64,000 bases of DNA from Salinisphaera sp002433465 (GTDB taxonomy: Bacteria; Pseudomonadota; Gammaproteobacteria; Nevskiales; Salinisphaeraceae), in assembly GCF_040361435.1 (NCBI RefSeq), contig NZ_APNL01000007.1, forward strand, positions 1-64,000, read 5' to 3'. Within the stretch, counting starts at the first letter, position 1. Each line of letters opens with the position of its first letter. A model generated the notes under the pieces. That model ran no database searches. It was given only the letters and a program-made list of their open reading frames with translations, and was not told the DNA's origin. The position numbers and the translations under genes were made by a program. Shown here one piece after another: positions 1-8,729 of the stretch.

Positions 1-709
1 GGGGGGTGCTGGGCGGAAACGCATCGCCGGCCAGGAAATCGATACGGTCCTTGCTCTTGGCCGCCCAGACCGCGTCTTCGTAGCCACAGCCGAAGTGGTT
101 CAAATAGCCGCGTACGTAGCCGGGGTCGATACCGTCGTTGAGGGCGGCAAAGGACAGGTCCTCGTAGGCTGCTTCATAGCTTTCGCCCTGCTGGATCTGG
201 GCCATGGCGAGCGCGGCCGCGAGCCCCGGGTTGTCGCTTACCGCATCGGGGTCGTCGCGATAGGCGCGCAGAATGGCTTTCTGCGCGGCCGGGGTCTGGT
301 GCAGTGCCAGGGCCGGCGCCATGCGCGCGGGCCCACTGTACAGCAACGCCACATAGCGTTCGGTCTGTTCGTCGTCCAACGTCGCAAAGCTGGCACAGCC
401 GGTACGCTCTTGATCGGGGCGGGTGTCGTTTGCGTCGCCGCCGGCGCGTACATCGTCCAGCCAGCGACGTATTTCGGCGTCGGAACCATCCGCCTGCAGG
501 GCACGCACCCGGGCGATCAACGCATCGCCGGCCGGGCAACGTGCCTGCTCGGCAGCCGCCACCGTGGATTGCGCTTTGCTTTCGGCGTCGACTTGTGCCG
601 CGCTTTCATCGTCGGCACCGCAGGCGGCCAGGCCCACCAGGCAGGCCAGCACGAGCCAGGCACGGCCAGCGGTTGAATACAGTCTGGAGCGCGGCTTGAA
701 ATCCGGCAT
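1..709 (-). CDS. putative lipoprotein, 3' end outside window
   Basis: Reading leftwards from an ATG at 709, the frame stays open to the window edge (at least 236 codons), so the C-terminus is missing. Residues 17-30 form a hydrophobic segment ending in a lipobox Leu-Ala-Ala-Cys (Cys30) followed by Gly-Ala-Asp-Asp, so the product is probably a lipid-anchored envelope protein. The mature part is acidic with scattered Cys (for example in ARCPAGDA and RTGCASF), possibly disulphide-bonded. I recognise no family and assign no function. Overlapping frames on both strands are compositional shadows; the signal peptide with lipobox decides for this one. Confidence 0.6.
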   Translation of the reverse strand, partial: MPDFKPRSRLYSTAGRAWLVLACLVGLAACGADDESAAQVDAESKAQSTVAAAEQARCPAGDALIARVRALQADGSDAEIRRWLDDVRAGGDANDTRPDQERTGCASFATLDDEQTERYVALLYSGPARMAPALALHQTPAAQKAILRAYRDDPDAVSDNPGLAAALAMAQIQQGESYEAAYEDLSFAALNDGIDPGYVRGYLNHFGCGYEDAVWAAKSKDRIDFLAGDAFPPSTP

Positions 710-898
710 GGCAGTAGGCTCGAGCGGGTGATGCAACGAATGGACGTTTATCATCGCATGCCTGCCCAGCCCGTCACGCCGTCGTTGGCGGCGCGGTGTG
801 CCAGCGTAAGGCGTTTCATGCGCTTACGTCACGAGCCCGGCGACCGAACCGGCCGGAACTGCCGGATTCGCGCAGCACGGGGCGACATCGGCGTTGCG

Positions 899-1486
899 TC
901 AGCCGGCCGCCTGCCATGCGCTGATCGCCTCGATGGGGGCCACCAACTGAATGATATTGAGGCTGAGATTGTCGCGGATCGCGACTAACAGAACGCACTC
1001 GATAAGCAGCGCTAGCGCGATGGAAACCCGCACCGGCGCCCAACGCGCAATGGCCAGGCCGAGGGCCATGGAAAGCGTATCGCCCAGCGAATTCACGACG
1101 CTGTCGCCGAAGTACCCGGCCGCAAGCGCGGTCTGGCGATAACGGTCCATGATCAACGGCGTGTTTTCGAGCACTTCCCAGACCGCCTCGATACCGAAGG
1201 CCACCAGCACCACCGTACGAAACGGCGCGCCGGCCAGCAGCCACGTGATCAACGCATAGAACAGCAGCCCGTGTTCGACATGGGTAAAGCTGTACACGTC
1301 GGTCAGATGCTGCGATGTCTGCGGCCCCGACGCCGCCCCGTGCCACAGTGCGACATGCCCGCATGCACAGATCAGCGGGTGGCCCATGGCCAGCAGCACG
1401 AGGGCCTGGGTAACAATCATGGCCAGTACCGCAGCCATGCAAAGCCGTGTGCCGGGCGCTGGCATACGCCGTCCGTCGAAAATCAT
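899..1486 (-). CDS. DUF2585 (UPF0314) family membrane protein
   Basis: This is a membrane protein of about 195 residues. It carries the family's conserved stretch with HPLICACGHVALWHG, then SQHLTDVYSFTHVEHGLLFY, and a WEVLEN segment further on. Several hydrophobic helices are visible: after the N-terminus, around the HGLLFY motif, and near the C-terminus. The family is uncharacterised; conserved His, Cys and Glu residues in membrane segments suggest a membrane enzyme or metal-linked role, but that is inference. The frame stays open to an ATG at 1555; I use the ATG at 1486 because it shortens the unconserved arginine-rich leader and leaves the first helix near the N-terminus. The start is uncertain. 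Confidence 0.75.
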   Translation of the reverse strand: MIFDGRRMPAPGTRLCMAAVLAMIVTQALVLLAMGHPLICACGHVALWHGAASGPQTSQHLTDVYSFTHVEHGLLFYALITWLLAGAPFRTVVLVAFGIEAVWEVLENTPLIMDRYRQTALAAGYFGDSVVNSLGDTLSMALGLAIARWAPVRVSIALALLIECVLLVAIRDNLSLNIIQLVAPIEAISAWQAAG

Positions 1487-1680
1487 GGGTCGCGTCGTGC
1501 CCCTTGTCGCAAGTCGCACCATTATGCGCGCGGACGCGCCGTTTCGGCCGGACACTGTTTACGATGCGTCATGGTGCGGGCTGTCGTTGCTGGCCCGGAG
1601 AGCGCACTGCGCAGAACTACGGACTGACCGGGGCGGCTAAGTCTGTTTCGCTAGCGTCAACTTCATTAACGCGAGCTTGT

Positions 1681-1875
1681 ATGAGCAACGATCCGATCAA
1701 TCTGGCCACCTATCTTGAGGGCGCCGATTTCCCGGCCACCGGCGGCGAACTGGCCGGCGTGGCCGCCAGCAACGGCGCGCCCGACGACCTGCTCAAGCAG
1801 CTGCGCAGCTTCGAAGGCGATCATTTCGACAACGCCAACGCCGTGGTCGAAGCGCTGGGCGACAAGCGTTCCTGA
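1681..1875 (+). CDS. DUF2795 family small protein
   Basis: The 64-residue product matches the pattern of DUF2795 proteins: an N-terminal NLATYLEGADFPATGGEL segment, a middle with NGAPDDLLKQLR, and a C-terminal FDNANAVVEALGD helix. These small helical proteins are widespread in bacteria and have no established role. The gene stands alone between two minus-strand genes. Confidence 0.8.
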   Translation: MSNDPINLATYLEGADFPATGGELAGVAASNGAPDDLLKQLRSFEGDHFDNANAVVEALGDKRS

Positions 1876-1930
1876 GCGCCATGGCCCGCGGGCGACCGGG
1901 GCGTGCCAGCCTGAACGATAGGCGCCTACG

Positions 1931-2461
1931 TTACTGGAACAGCTTGCCCATGCCGCTTTCGTGGAACAGGTGAGAAACGATCATCTCGCGAGCGATGGAA
2001 TCGTCGGTCAAGGCCCAACCCTCTTCGCGGCGCACCAGAGGCAGCTGGCCTTTGAAGCGCGTATCCGGCAGCCCCGTGGCATCGCTGAGCGGGTCGCGAT
2101 TCATGCGCATGGTGATCGACACCGGGCAATCGTAGATCGCACCCGGGGGCGGCGCATCACCCGGTTCCGCCGGTTCGCTTCGCGGCCGACATTGTTCGTC
2201 GTCGATGAAGCGGACCCGATGCAGGCGATCGGCAAAATCGCTTCGGGTCATCCGCGCGAGCTGCGGCGCCATTCGGCTTTGCACCGGTTCGTCGAAACGC
2301 TGTAGCGATGCTTTCACGGCGGCCTGCACCTCGTCCTCGCTCGGTCCGTGATAAGACGCCCCGCAGGCGCTCAGGCCCACCGTCGCCAGTACGGCCACCC
2401 ATGCCCAGGCACGGGCCGGCATCGAGGCACGGGGGTCAGGCCATCGCCGGGTCTGTCGCAT
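1931..2461 (-). CDS. putative lipoprotein, unknown function
   Basis: The product is about 176 residues when started at the ATG at 2461. It has a basic N-terminus, a hydrophobic core (WVAVLATVGL) and a lipobox Leu-Ser-Ala-Cys ending at Cys33, so it is predicted to be a lipoprotein with Gly at +2. The mature part has two further Cys (EQCRPR and YDCPVS) that could pair, and a conserved-looking C-terminal half (GQLPLVRREEGWALTDD). The frame continues upstream to 2611, but that extension lacks signal-peptide character. I do not recognise a family. Confidence 0.65.
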   Translation of the reverse strand: MRQTRRWPDPRASMPARAWAWVAVLATVGLSACGASYHGPSEDEVQAAVKASLQRFDEPVQSRMAPQLARMTRSDFADRLHRVRFIDDEQCRPRSEPAEPGDAPPPGAIYDCPVSITMRMNRDPLSDATGLPDTRFKGQLPLVRREEGWALTDDSIAREMIVSHLFHESGMGKLFQ

Positions 2462-2632
2462 GTTTCGACTCACGGTTCCAAGGTGTTGCGAGGCGCACTT
2501 TAAACGGTTCCCGCGCGCTGTCACCGGTATGCAACCCACAATGAAATCGCGTGCCGGTTTCTGGCGCGCCGCCTGCTCGGACCAGGACAGGCGTCGCGAC
2601 CAGACCATCATTCATCACACTCGGTACTCGCC

Positions 2633-3379
2633 ATGACGCTTCATCTCTACGCACACCGTCTGTCGCAGCCCAGCCGGGCCGCCGAAATCCTGCTGCGCGA
2701 GCTGGATATGCCCTATCGCTGGCACGAAGTGGATTTCGCCAACGGCGAAACCCGCGAGTCGTGGTTTGCGCGCGACATCAACGCACTGCAGACGATCCCG
2801 GCCCTCGTGGTCGAAAACGAATCGACCGGCAGAACCGATACCTCGATCGGTGAAAGCCATGCCGTCATGCGGTATCTGTGCCGCGTGGCGCGCAATCGCG
2901 AACTCGCCTCGCGCTGGTATCCGGCCGAGCCGCTAGCGGCCGCACCGGTGGATACCTGGATGGCCTGGCACCACAACAACGTACGCGCCTACGACATGTA
3001 CCACGACATCATGAACCTGCATCTGACTCTGCCCATGCTCAAGTACGAGCTGCAGGCGACCGCGCTCAAACCCTTGCAGGACGGCCTGCATGGCAGTCTG
3101 GCCACGCTCGATCATAAGCTCGCACAGCAGGCGGCCAGCCAGCCGACCCTGTGCGGGGGCGCACACCCGACCCTGGCCGATCTCACCCTGGCCTGTGAGC
3201 TGTATCAGATCGTGGCCGTGGGCTATCGCTTCTCGGGCTGTCCACACGTCGCAGGCTGGCTCGAGGGCATGGCACAGCGCCCGCATTTCACCGATGTCTC
3301 GCAAGAAATTGTTGAACAGGGACGGGAAATTCGCGAACAAAGCGGCGCGTATCTCGATCTCGAACAGGCATTCGCATAA
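2633..3379 (+). CDS. glutathione S-transferase family protein
   Basis: The 248-residue product has the GST two-domain layout. The N-terminal thioredoxin-like domain starts at residue 2 with LHLYAHRLSQPSRA, giving the active-site Ser of theta/beta-like GSTs, and contains the cis-Pro segment QTIPALVV and the glutathione-binding ESHAVMRYL. The helical C-terminal domain contains the conserved folding motif HPTLADLTLACEL. The likely reaction is glutathione conjugation or reduction of an electrophile in the cytoplasm; the substrate is unknown. It stands alone, convergent with the DUF945 gene. Confidence 0.85.
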   Translation: MTLHLYAHRLSQPSRAAEILLRELDMPYRWHEVDFANGETRESWFARDINALQTIPALVVENESTGRTDTSIGESHAVMRYLCRVARNRELASRWYPAEPLAAAPVDTWMAWHHNNVRAYDMYHDIMNLHLTLPMLKYELQATALKPLQDGLHGSLATLDHKLAQQAASQPTLCGGAHPTLADLTLACELYQIVAVGYRFSGCPHVAGWLEGMAQRPHFTDVSQEIVEQGREIREQSGAYLDLEQAFA

Positions 3380-3538
3380 CCGTACGCATCCGCGTCGAGC
3401 AACGCCCCGGCTATCGACCGATCAGTCGATAGCGCACGCACCCGCTGTAAGCCAGGTATGGTTGCGTGAGCGATTCCTGACCCAAGCAGGCGCCTCACGC
3501 GTACTCGCGCGACCAAAGCCCGGGCGCGGCATCAAGAG

Positions 3539-5260
3539 CTATCGCAGGCGAAAGGAAATAGGCACGGTCAACACGATCCCGTCGCCGGTGCCCGGCGGCT
3601 CAAGAGAGCCGGTATCGCGCACCGCGCTAAGCGCCGCTTGGTCGAGCACCGAGTGTCCACTGCTCTCGATCACCAATGCGTCGGTGATTGCGCCGCTGCG
3701 CTCGACGGTGAACTGGATACGCGCCGTGCCCTGCAAGCGATCGCGTAGCGCTTCGGGCGGGTATGTCTGCCGAGCGGACAATACTGCATGCGCACGCCGC
3801 TTGTACGCCGCAAAGCGTGCGTCGCCGTCTACGGGTTCAGGCGTGCCCTCGGCCGCTGCCTGACTATCGGTCCGACCCGTCTCGTTATTAGCAGCCTGGG
3901 TAAAGCCCTGGATCAAGCCGTCGCGAAAGGCACGCTCCATCGCCGGCGGCGCGACATTGTCGTTGAAAGACAGGGTCTCATGATCGTAGGCAAATCGTAC
4001 CCGCACACGCTCGCCGTCCAACTCCACCAAACCGTTGTCCGCGAGCGACTGGAGCCCGGTTTGCGCATCGGCCGACGGTACATTTTGTGCAAGCCAACGG
4101 TGCATCAGTGCGTCGTTCATCGATGCCCGGCCGGTCGCCGATAGACGCTGCATAATATGGGTGGCGGTCAATGGCGTAGCCGCCGTGTTTTCGGCCGGCC
4201 TCAACGACGCTTCGATACGTCCCTGGAAGTCACCGTGATGGGTGACCAGGGCCGGCACTTCCATGACGAATGTGGGTTGCCCGGCCATCACCCTGGGCGC
4301 ATAGGCGTCGACGATCTTCTTGATATAGGCCCGATCCGGCATGCGCGCGGCACCACCGTCCCCGGGCCCGTGGACGGCCTCCTGCAAGGTAGCCAACATC
4401 TGCTCCAGGGCGCCGCGATCGAGCCCGCTCCATGTGGCGGTGGCATGCAGGCGGGGCACATTCACGGGGTCGGCCTGCGGCCGCATGGCCTGAAGGTCCT
4501 CGACTTCTAGCGCAACGGAAAACGCCACGTCATTCGCTGTGGGCGTCGAAGACTCGGTATGCAAACGCCCGGCAAATGTCGTCATGCGTGTGTCGGACGG
4601 CTTGAACGTGAATCTGTCGACGCCGATCGTCTGCGAGGTCTGCCAGTCTTCCGCCCGGCGCGGCGGGCCAGCCACCGCGGGCCCTTGCCAATCGATGGTC
4701 AGCCCGCGCACATCCAAGCGTCCGGTGTCTTTTTGCACGAGCACACGGGGCATATCCATCGACAACGCGAATCGGCTCGTATCGGGCACGTAATGAAGTC
4801 TTGCGGTTAACCCGCCCCAGGCGATATGGCGAATATCGCCCGCTGCAGGGGACATGCTGCGCTCGGCCGCCGGCGACACGACTTCAATATCCACATCGCC
4901 GAACCAGCCGATGGCTGCGCTGCCCGTGGCCGGCATTTCATCGAAAACCCCAAATCTCGGGGATCGCCGCAGTTCGAGATCCATGGTGACCCACTGCAGA
5001 TTCGGCAGGGGTCCATGATCGATATCCATGCCGAACTGAAGCACGCCGGGCCCGGGGCCGACCGCGACCCGTGCCCGGGCGTCGAACCAGCCACGGTCAT
5101 AATCGAGCAGCCGGATCGGCAGTTGCGACTGCGCCGAAACGCCCGCGAGCCAGTCGCGAAACGAGGCCTCGAAATGCCGGCCGACAAAATACGGTACGAC
5201 AAGCGCGCCGACGCCCGCGAGTACGATCAACAAGCCGAAAAAACGCGCAACAACCCGCAT
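3539..5260 (-). CDS. DUF945 (YdgA-like) protein with C-terminal TonB domain
   Basis: Started at the ATG at 5260 the product is 573 residues. Residues 1-25 are a single hydrophobic anchor (FFGLLIVLAGVGALVVPYFV) followed by LLDYDRGWFDARA, typical of the DUF945 family of inner-membrane-anchored periplasmic proteins. The last 74 residues (about 500-573), starting YPPEALRDRLQGTARI and containing ESSGHSVLDQAALSAV and the end VPISFRLR, are a TonB C-terminal domain. Between them lies an alpha/beta-rich DUF945 body. Classical TonB has an energy-coupled N-terminal helix (ExbB/ExbD contact) and a proline-rich linker; neither is evident, and no exbBD genes are near. The TonB domain may therefore be a protein-protein module. 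The frame extends to 5308, but MRVV fits the anchor better. Confidence 0.8.
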   Translation of the reverse strand: MRVVARFFGLLIVLAGVGALVVPYFVGRHFEASFRDWLAGVSAQSQLPIRLLDYDRGWFDARARVAVGPGPGVLQFGMDIDHGPLPNLQWVTMDLELRRSPRFGVFDEMPATGSAAIGWFGDVDIEVVSPAAERSMSPAAGDIRHIAWGGLTARLHYVPDTSRFALSMDMPRVLVQKDTGRLDVRGLTIDWQGPAVAGPPRRAEDWQTSQTIGVDRFTFKPSDTRMTTFAGRLHTESSTPTANDVAFSVALEVEDLQAMRPQADPVNVPRLHATATWSGLDRGALEQMLATLQEAVHGPGDGGAARMPDRAYIKKIVDAYAPRVMAGQPTFVMEVPALVTHHGDFQGRIEASLRPAENTAATPLTATHIMQRLSATGRASMNDALMHRWLAQNVPSADAQTGLQSLADNGLVELDGERVRVRFAYDHETLSFNDNVAPPAMERAFRDGLIQGFTQAANNETGRTDSQAAAEGTPEPVDGDARFAAYKRRAHAVLSARQTYPPEALRDRLQGTARIQFTVERSGAITDALVIESSGHSVLDQAALSAVRDTGSLEPPGTGDGIVLTVPISFRLR

Positions 5261-5428
5261 TCGTCCCCCATACGGCGCCAAACCCGACGCCTGTTTCCCC
5301 GGCGGCAAACTTAGCTGTTTGCGCGACCTTGCTCAAGCCCGCGGCAATCCCCACGGCGGCTGCCGAGCACCATGGCGCACCACACATCGTGGCGCTGCCT
5401 GCAGGTTCGCAGCATGCGATGATGTCGC

Positions 5429-6817
5429 ATGCACGACTTTTCTTCCCTGGCGCTGCGGCGCGAACTGATCGAAAGCGCGGCCGCACGCGGCTTCACCCAT
5501 ATGACGCCGATTCAGGCCCAGAGCCTGCCGGCCATTCTGGCCGGCGCCGACGTACTCGGCCAGGCCGATACCGGCAGCGGCAAGACCGCCGCCTTCGGTT
5601 TCGGCCTGCTCAACAAGCTTGTGGTCGCGCGTGCCGAGACCCAGGCGCTGGTGCTCTGCCCGACGCGCGAGCTGGCCGACCAGGTCGGCCAGGCGCTGCG
5701 CCAGTTCGCGGCCCCGATCGCGAACGTGAAGCTCATGACCCTGTGCGGCGGCACACCCATGCGCGCCCAGGTCAATTCGCTGGCCCAGCCGCCGCATGTG
5801 GTGGTGGGCACGCCCGGCCGCGTGCTCGCCCATCTGCGCCGCGAGAGCCTGCAGGCCCACGCGCTGCAAACGCTGGTGCTCGATGAAGCCGATCGCATGC
5901 TCGACATGGGCTTCATCGACGATATCGAAGCGATCGTGGCCAGCCTGCCGGACGACCGGCAAACGCTGCTTTTTTCTGCGACCTGGCCGGACGCCATCCG
6001 CGATATATCGACCCGGTTGCAGCGCGACCCCGAGCAAATCACTGCCACCCAGGACAACCAGCCGCTACGCATCAGCCAGGTCTTCCACCAGGTCGACGAC
6101 GCCGACAAGCTCGGCGCCCTGGAACGGGTGCTGGCCGACACCCAGCAACGTCGCAAGGCCTTTACCCAGGCGCTGGTGTTTTGCAATCGGCGCGATGAAG
6201 TCGATCGCGTATGCGCCTATCTCAACCAGCGCGGGGTATCCGCGCTGGCGCTGCACGGCGATCGGGAGCAGCGCGAACGCGACGAAGTACTGCTGCGTTT
6301 CGCCAATCAGAGCTGTGCGGTACTGGTCGCCACCGACGTGGCCGCCCGCGGGCTGGATATCGCAGCCCTGCCGCTGGTGGTCAGCCTGGACCTGGCCCGC
6401 GATATCGACACGCATACCCATCGTATCGGGCGTACCGGCCGGGCCGGCGAAGCCGGGCGCGCGGTGTCGTTGTGTACGCCGCGCGAGCGAGAGCGCGCCG
6501 AACGTATTGCGGCCGCCGGGGGCTTTCGCCTGAACTGGTCGCGATGGCCGCAGACACAGGCGGCGGCCCGCGCCCAGCCGCCCATGGCCACCCTGGTCAT
6601 TCAGGGCGGCCGGCGCGACAAGCTGCGCCCGGGCGATATTCTGGGTGCCTTGACCGGCGACGGCGGCCTCGCTGGCGACGAGGTGGGCAAGATCGAGATC
6701 AGCCCGGTGCGCAGCTATGTGGCCGTCGCCCGCGGCCGCGCGGTTGCGGCACGGGATCGGCTACGCCAGGCCGGCATCAAGAAGCGGCGGTTTCGGGTCG
6801 CCGTGCTGGGCGACTGA
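5429..6817 (+). CDS. dbpA: ATP-dependent RNA helicase DbpA
   Basis: This is a 462-residue DEAD-box protein. Visible motifs in order: Q motif (THMTPIQAQSLP), Walker A GQADTGSGKT, PTRELA, TPGR, the DEAD box in LVLDEADRMLDMG, SAT, ARGLD and HRIGRTGR. The last roughly 80 residues (TLVIQGGRRDKLRPGDILGA to the end, rich in Arg/Lys) are the DbpA RNA-binding domain, which in Escherichia coli recognises hairpin 92 of 23S rRNA, so the role is 50S ribosomal subunit assembly. Length and domain order are normal for DbpA. It is a single gene followed by about 280 bases without a recognisable feature. Confidence 0.93.
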   Translation: MHDFSSLALRRELIESAAARGFTHMTPIQAQSLPAILAGADVLGQADTGSGKTAAFGFGLLNKLVVARAETQALVLCPTRELADQVGQALRQFAAPIANVKLMTLCGGTPMRAQVNSLAQPPHVVVGTPGRVLAHLRRESLQAHALQTLVLDEADRMLDMGFIDDIEAIVASLPDDRQTLLFSATWPDAIRDISTRLQRDPEQITATQDNQPLRISQVFHQVDDADKLGALERVLADTQQRRKAFTQALVFCNRRDEVDRVCAYLNQRGVSALALHGDREQRERDEVLLRFANQSCAVLVATDVAARGLDIAALPLVVSLDLARDIDTHTHRIGRTGRAGEAGRAVSLCTPRERERAERIAAAGGFRLNWSRWPQTQAAARAQPPMATLVIQGGRRDKLRPGDILGALTGDGGLAGDEVGKIEISPVRSYVAVARGRAVAARDRLRQAGIKKRRFRVAVLGD

Positions 6818-7097
6818 ATGCCCTCCCGTGCGCCCAGGAACTTGACCGCTTATTCTTTGTACCGGCATCGAATTGCTCATTCACTTACGCCAACGCCTTG
6901 TCGCGTCGGCCCGCGTTGGCTGCCCGGCTGGCCCTGCAGCGGTTTATCAACGCCGCGGCCTGCCGATACAGCTCAATACATGGCGTGACTCAAGTGATCG
7001 TTCATGCCGCCGTTGACCCTTCAGGCGTCGCTGCGTGTCCACTCGGGGCGCGGCCATGTCTGCCTTTCGACCGACCTGTTCAGCTGGAAACCGGATT

Positions 7098-8036
7098 ATG
7101 ACCACGACCGCCGATCACCCTTACCGTCTCGTCACCCGTAGCGACTTCGACGGCCTAGTATGCGCCATGCTGCTCAAGGAGCTGCAGTTGATCGACGACA
7201 TCAAGTTCGTCCATCCGAAGGACATGCAGGACGGCAAGATCGAGATCAACGATCGCGACATCACCACCAACCTGCCCTATGTGGAAGGCGTGCATCTGGC
7301 CTTCGATCATCACTCCTCGGAAACGCTGCGCGTAGGCCAGCGCGATAACCACATCATCGATCCGAAGGCCCCCTCGGCTGCCCGTGTGGTGTACGACTAT
7401 TACGGCGGCAAGCAACGCTTTCCGCGTATTTCCGAAGACATGATGGAAGCCGTGGACCGCGGCGATTCGGCCGACTTCAACAAGGATCAGGTCCTCGACC
7501 CGCAGGGCTGGGACCTGATGAACTTCATCATGGACGCGCGTACCGGCCTGGGCCGTTTTCGCGAATTCCGTATCAGCAACTATCAGCTGATGATGGAACT
7601 GATCGACTACTGCCTGCATCACGACGTTGACGAAGTGCTGGCGCTGCCCGACGTCAAGGAACGCACCGATCTATACTTCGAACAGCAGGCGAAGTTCGAG
7701 GAACAGGTCAAACGCTGTGCCAGCGTTCACGACAATCTGGTGGTGCTCGATCTGCGCGATGAAGACACCATCTGGGCGGGCAACCGCTTCATCATCTATG
7801 CGCTGTTCCCGCAAACCAACATCTCCATGCACGTGATGTGGGGCTTTCGCCAGCAGAACACGGTGTTCGCCGTCGGCAAGAGCATCTTCGACAAATCCTC
7901 GAATACCGACGTCGGCAAGCTGATGCTGGAATACGGGGGTGGGGGCCATGCCGCGGCTGGCACCTGTCAGGTCGATAGCGCCCGCGCCGAGACGGTTCGC
8001 GACGAACTCATCGCGCGTATTACCGCAGACGGCTGA
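7098..8036 (+). CDS. DHH family phosphoesterase (exopolyphosphatase-related)
   Basis: The 312-residue product starts TTTADHPYRLVTRSDFDG. It shows DHH-superfamily metal-binding motifs: RSDFDGLVCA near the N-terminus, FDHHSSE for the DHH motif, and DRGDSADF. The C-terminal DHHA1-type motif GGGGHAAAGTC binds substrate. The family hydrolyses phosphoester or phosphoanhydride bonds (oligoribonucleotides, pAp or short polyphosphate); the substrate cannot be told from sequence. The frame runs upstream to 7035, but the ATG at 7098 has a GGAAA about 10 bases upstream and begins the conserved part. A strong hairpin terminator follows 28 bases after the stop. Confidence 0.85.
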   Translation: MTTTADHPYRLVTRSDFDGLVCAMLLKELQLIDDIKFVHPKDMQDGKIEINDRDITTNLPYVEGVHLAFDHHSSETLRVGQRDNHIIDPKAPSAARVVYDYYGGKQRFPRISEDMMEAVDRGDSADFNKDQVLDPQGWDLMNFIMDARTGLGRFREFRISNYQLMMELIDYCLHHDVDEVLALPDVKERTDLYFEQQAKFEEQVKRCASVHDNLVVLDLRDEDTIWAGNRFIIYALFPQTNISMHVMWGFRQQNTVFAVGKSIFDKSSNTDVGKLMLEYGGGGHAAAGTCQVDSARAETVRDELIARITADG

Positions 8037-8063
8037 CGCCGCCCGACCGTGCTTTTGGCGAGG

Positions 8064-8090
8064 CGGCCGCTCTCGGGAGCGGCCGTTTTC
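8064..8090 (+). terminator. rho-independent terminator after the DHH gene
   Basis: A perfect 9-bp GC stem (8064-8072 with 8077-8085) and a 4-base loop TCGG are followed by TTTTC. It lies 28 bases after the DHH-phosphoesterase stop. Confidence 0.85.
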
Positions 8091-8289
8091 TCTGCGCTGT
8101 GCCAGCCCCGGGGCCAACACGCACGGTCGCCCCTGCCTTCTGTTTCCACACGCTAAAGGCCCCGTCCGGCCTGTTAAAGCGCGAGGATCACGCGCCGTTA
8201 TCCGGTCAACAATCCCCGCACACGATAGCCCGGGCCGGTGCGATGTCATTCCACTTTCGACAAGAACGCGCCCCCGGCCGGCGATACCG

Positions 8290-8571
8290 CCCGCTTGAAG
8301 CAATTGGCTGGGGCGGCGAAGAGTTTCTGATGATCTTGCCGCGCACCGAGCCCGACGAAGCCGAAGCGCTCGCCCAACGTCTGCGCGAACAGACCGAAGG
8401 GCAGCCTTTCGCAGTCGGCGATCAGAGCCTGCAGGTCACGATCAGTATCGGTGTGGCCACAACCCAGACAGATGACGTGGATTAGAAACGGCCATCAATC
8501 GTGCCGATCAGGCGCTCTATCGAGCCAAACGTGGAACAACCCGGCCACGAACCGACACCAAGGGGCAGTGA
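8290..8571 (+). pseudogene. diguanylate cyclase (GGDEF) remnant
   Basis: Only the C-terminal half of a GGDEF domain can be read. It begins near the active-site motif WGGEEFLMILPRTEPDEAE, continues through LQVTISIGVAT and then meets a TAG at 8483-8485. Shifting frame to 8485 restores the end of the domain, INRADQALYRAKRG, up to a TGA at 8569-8571. So the copy has lost its N-terminal half and carries a frameshift. Nothing upstream looks like the missing part (no DPLTGLxNR motif). It is a decayed gene and should make no active cyclase. Confidence 0.75.
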
Positions 8572-8729
8572 GATACAGGGCCGGTCATAGGCTGATCGAG
8601 TCGGCCTGCCTGTGGCACACCAAATAAAAGAAATATTTATTTTCAAACATTTCCGGCGCGATTTAGCGAAACGTTAATATCCGGGTAACACCCTCTTGTC
8701 TCATTTTCATACAAGGGGACTGTGAAGCC
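8572..8729 (+). promoter_or_regulatory. AT-rich promoter region of the metallophosphoesterase gene
   Basis: Between the GGDEF remnant and the ATG at 8730 there is a distinctly AT-rich stretch at about 8620-8660, containing an imperfect inverted repeat of AAATAAA and TTTATTT at about 8624-8644. A further small inverted repeat, CTTGT with ACAAG, lies at 8694-8714. This is the likely promoter and perhaps operator region. I looked for a Pho box and found no convincing pair of CTGTCAT half-sites. Confidence 0.35.

Noticed and set aside
728..988. 86-codon plus-strand frame between the first two genes
   Set aside because: No ribosome site or family; it overlaps the end of the DUF2585 gene.
8590..8729. 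Possible Pho box before the metallophosphoesterase gene
   Set aside because: Only one weak CTGTCAT-like half-site; no proper direct repeat with 11-bp spacing.
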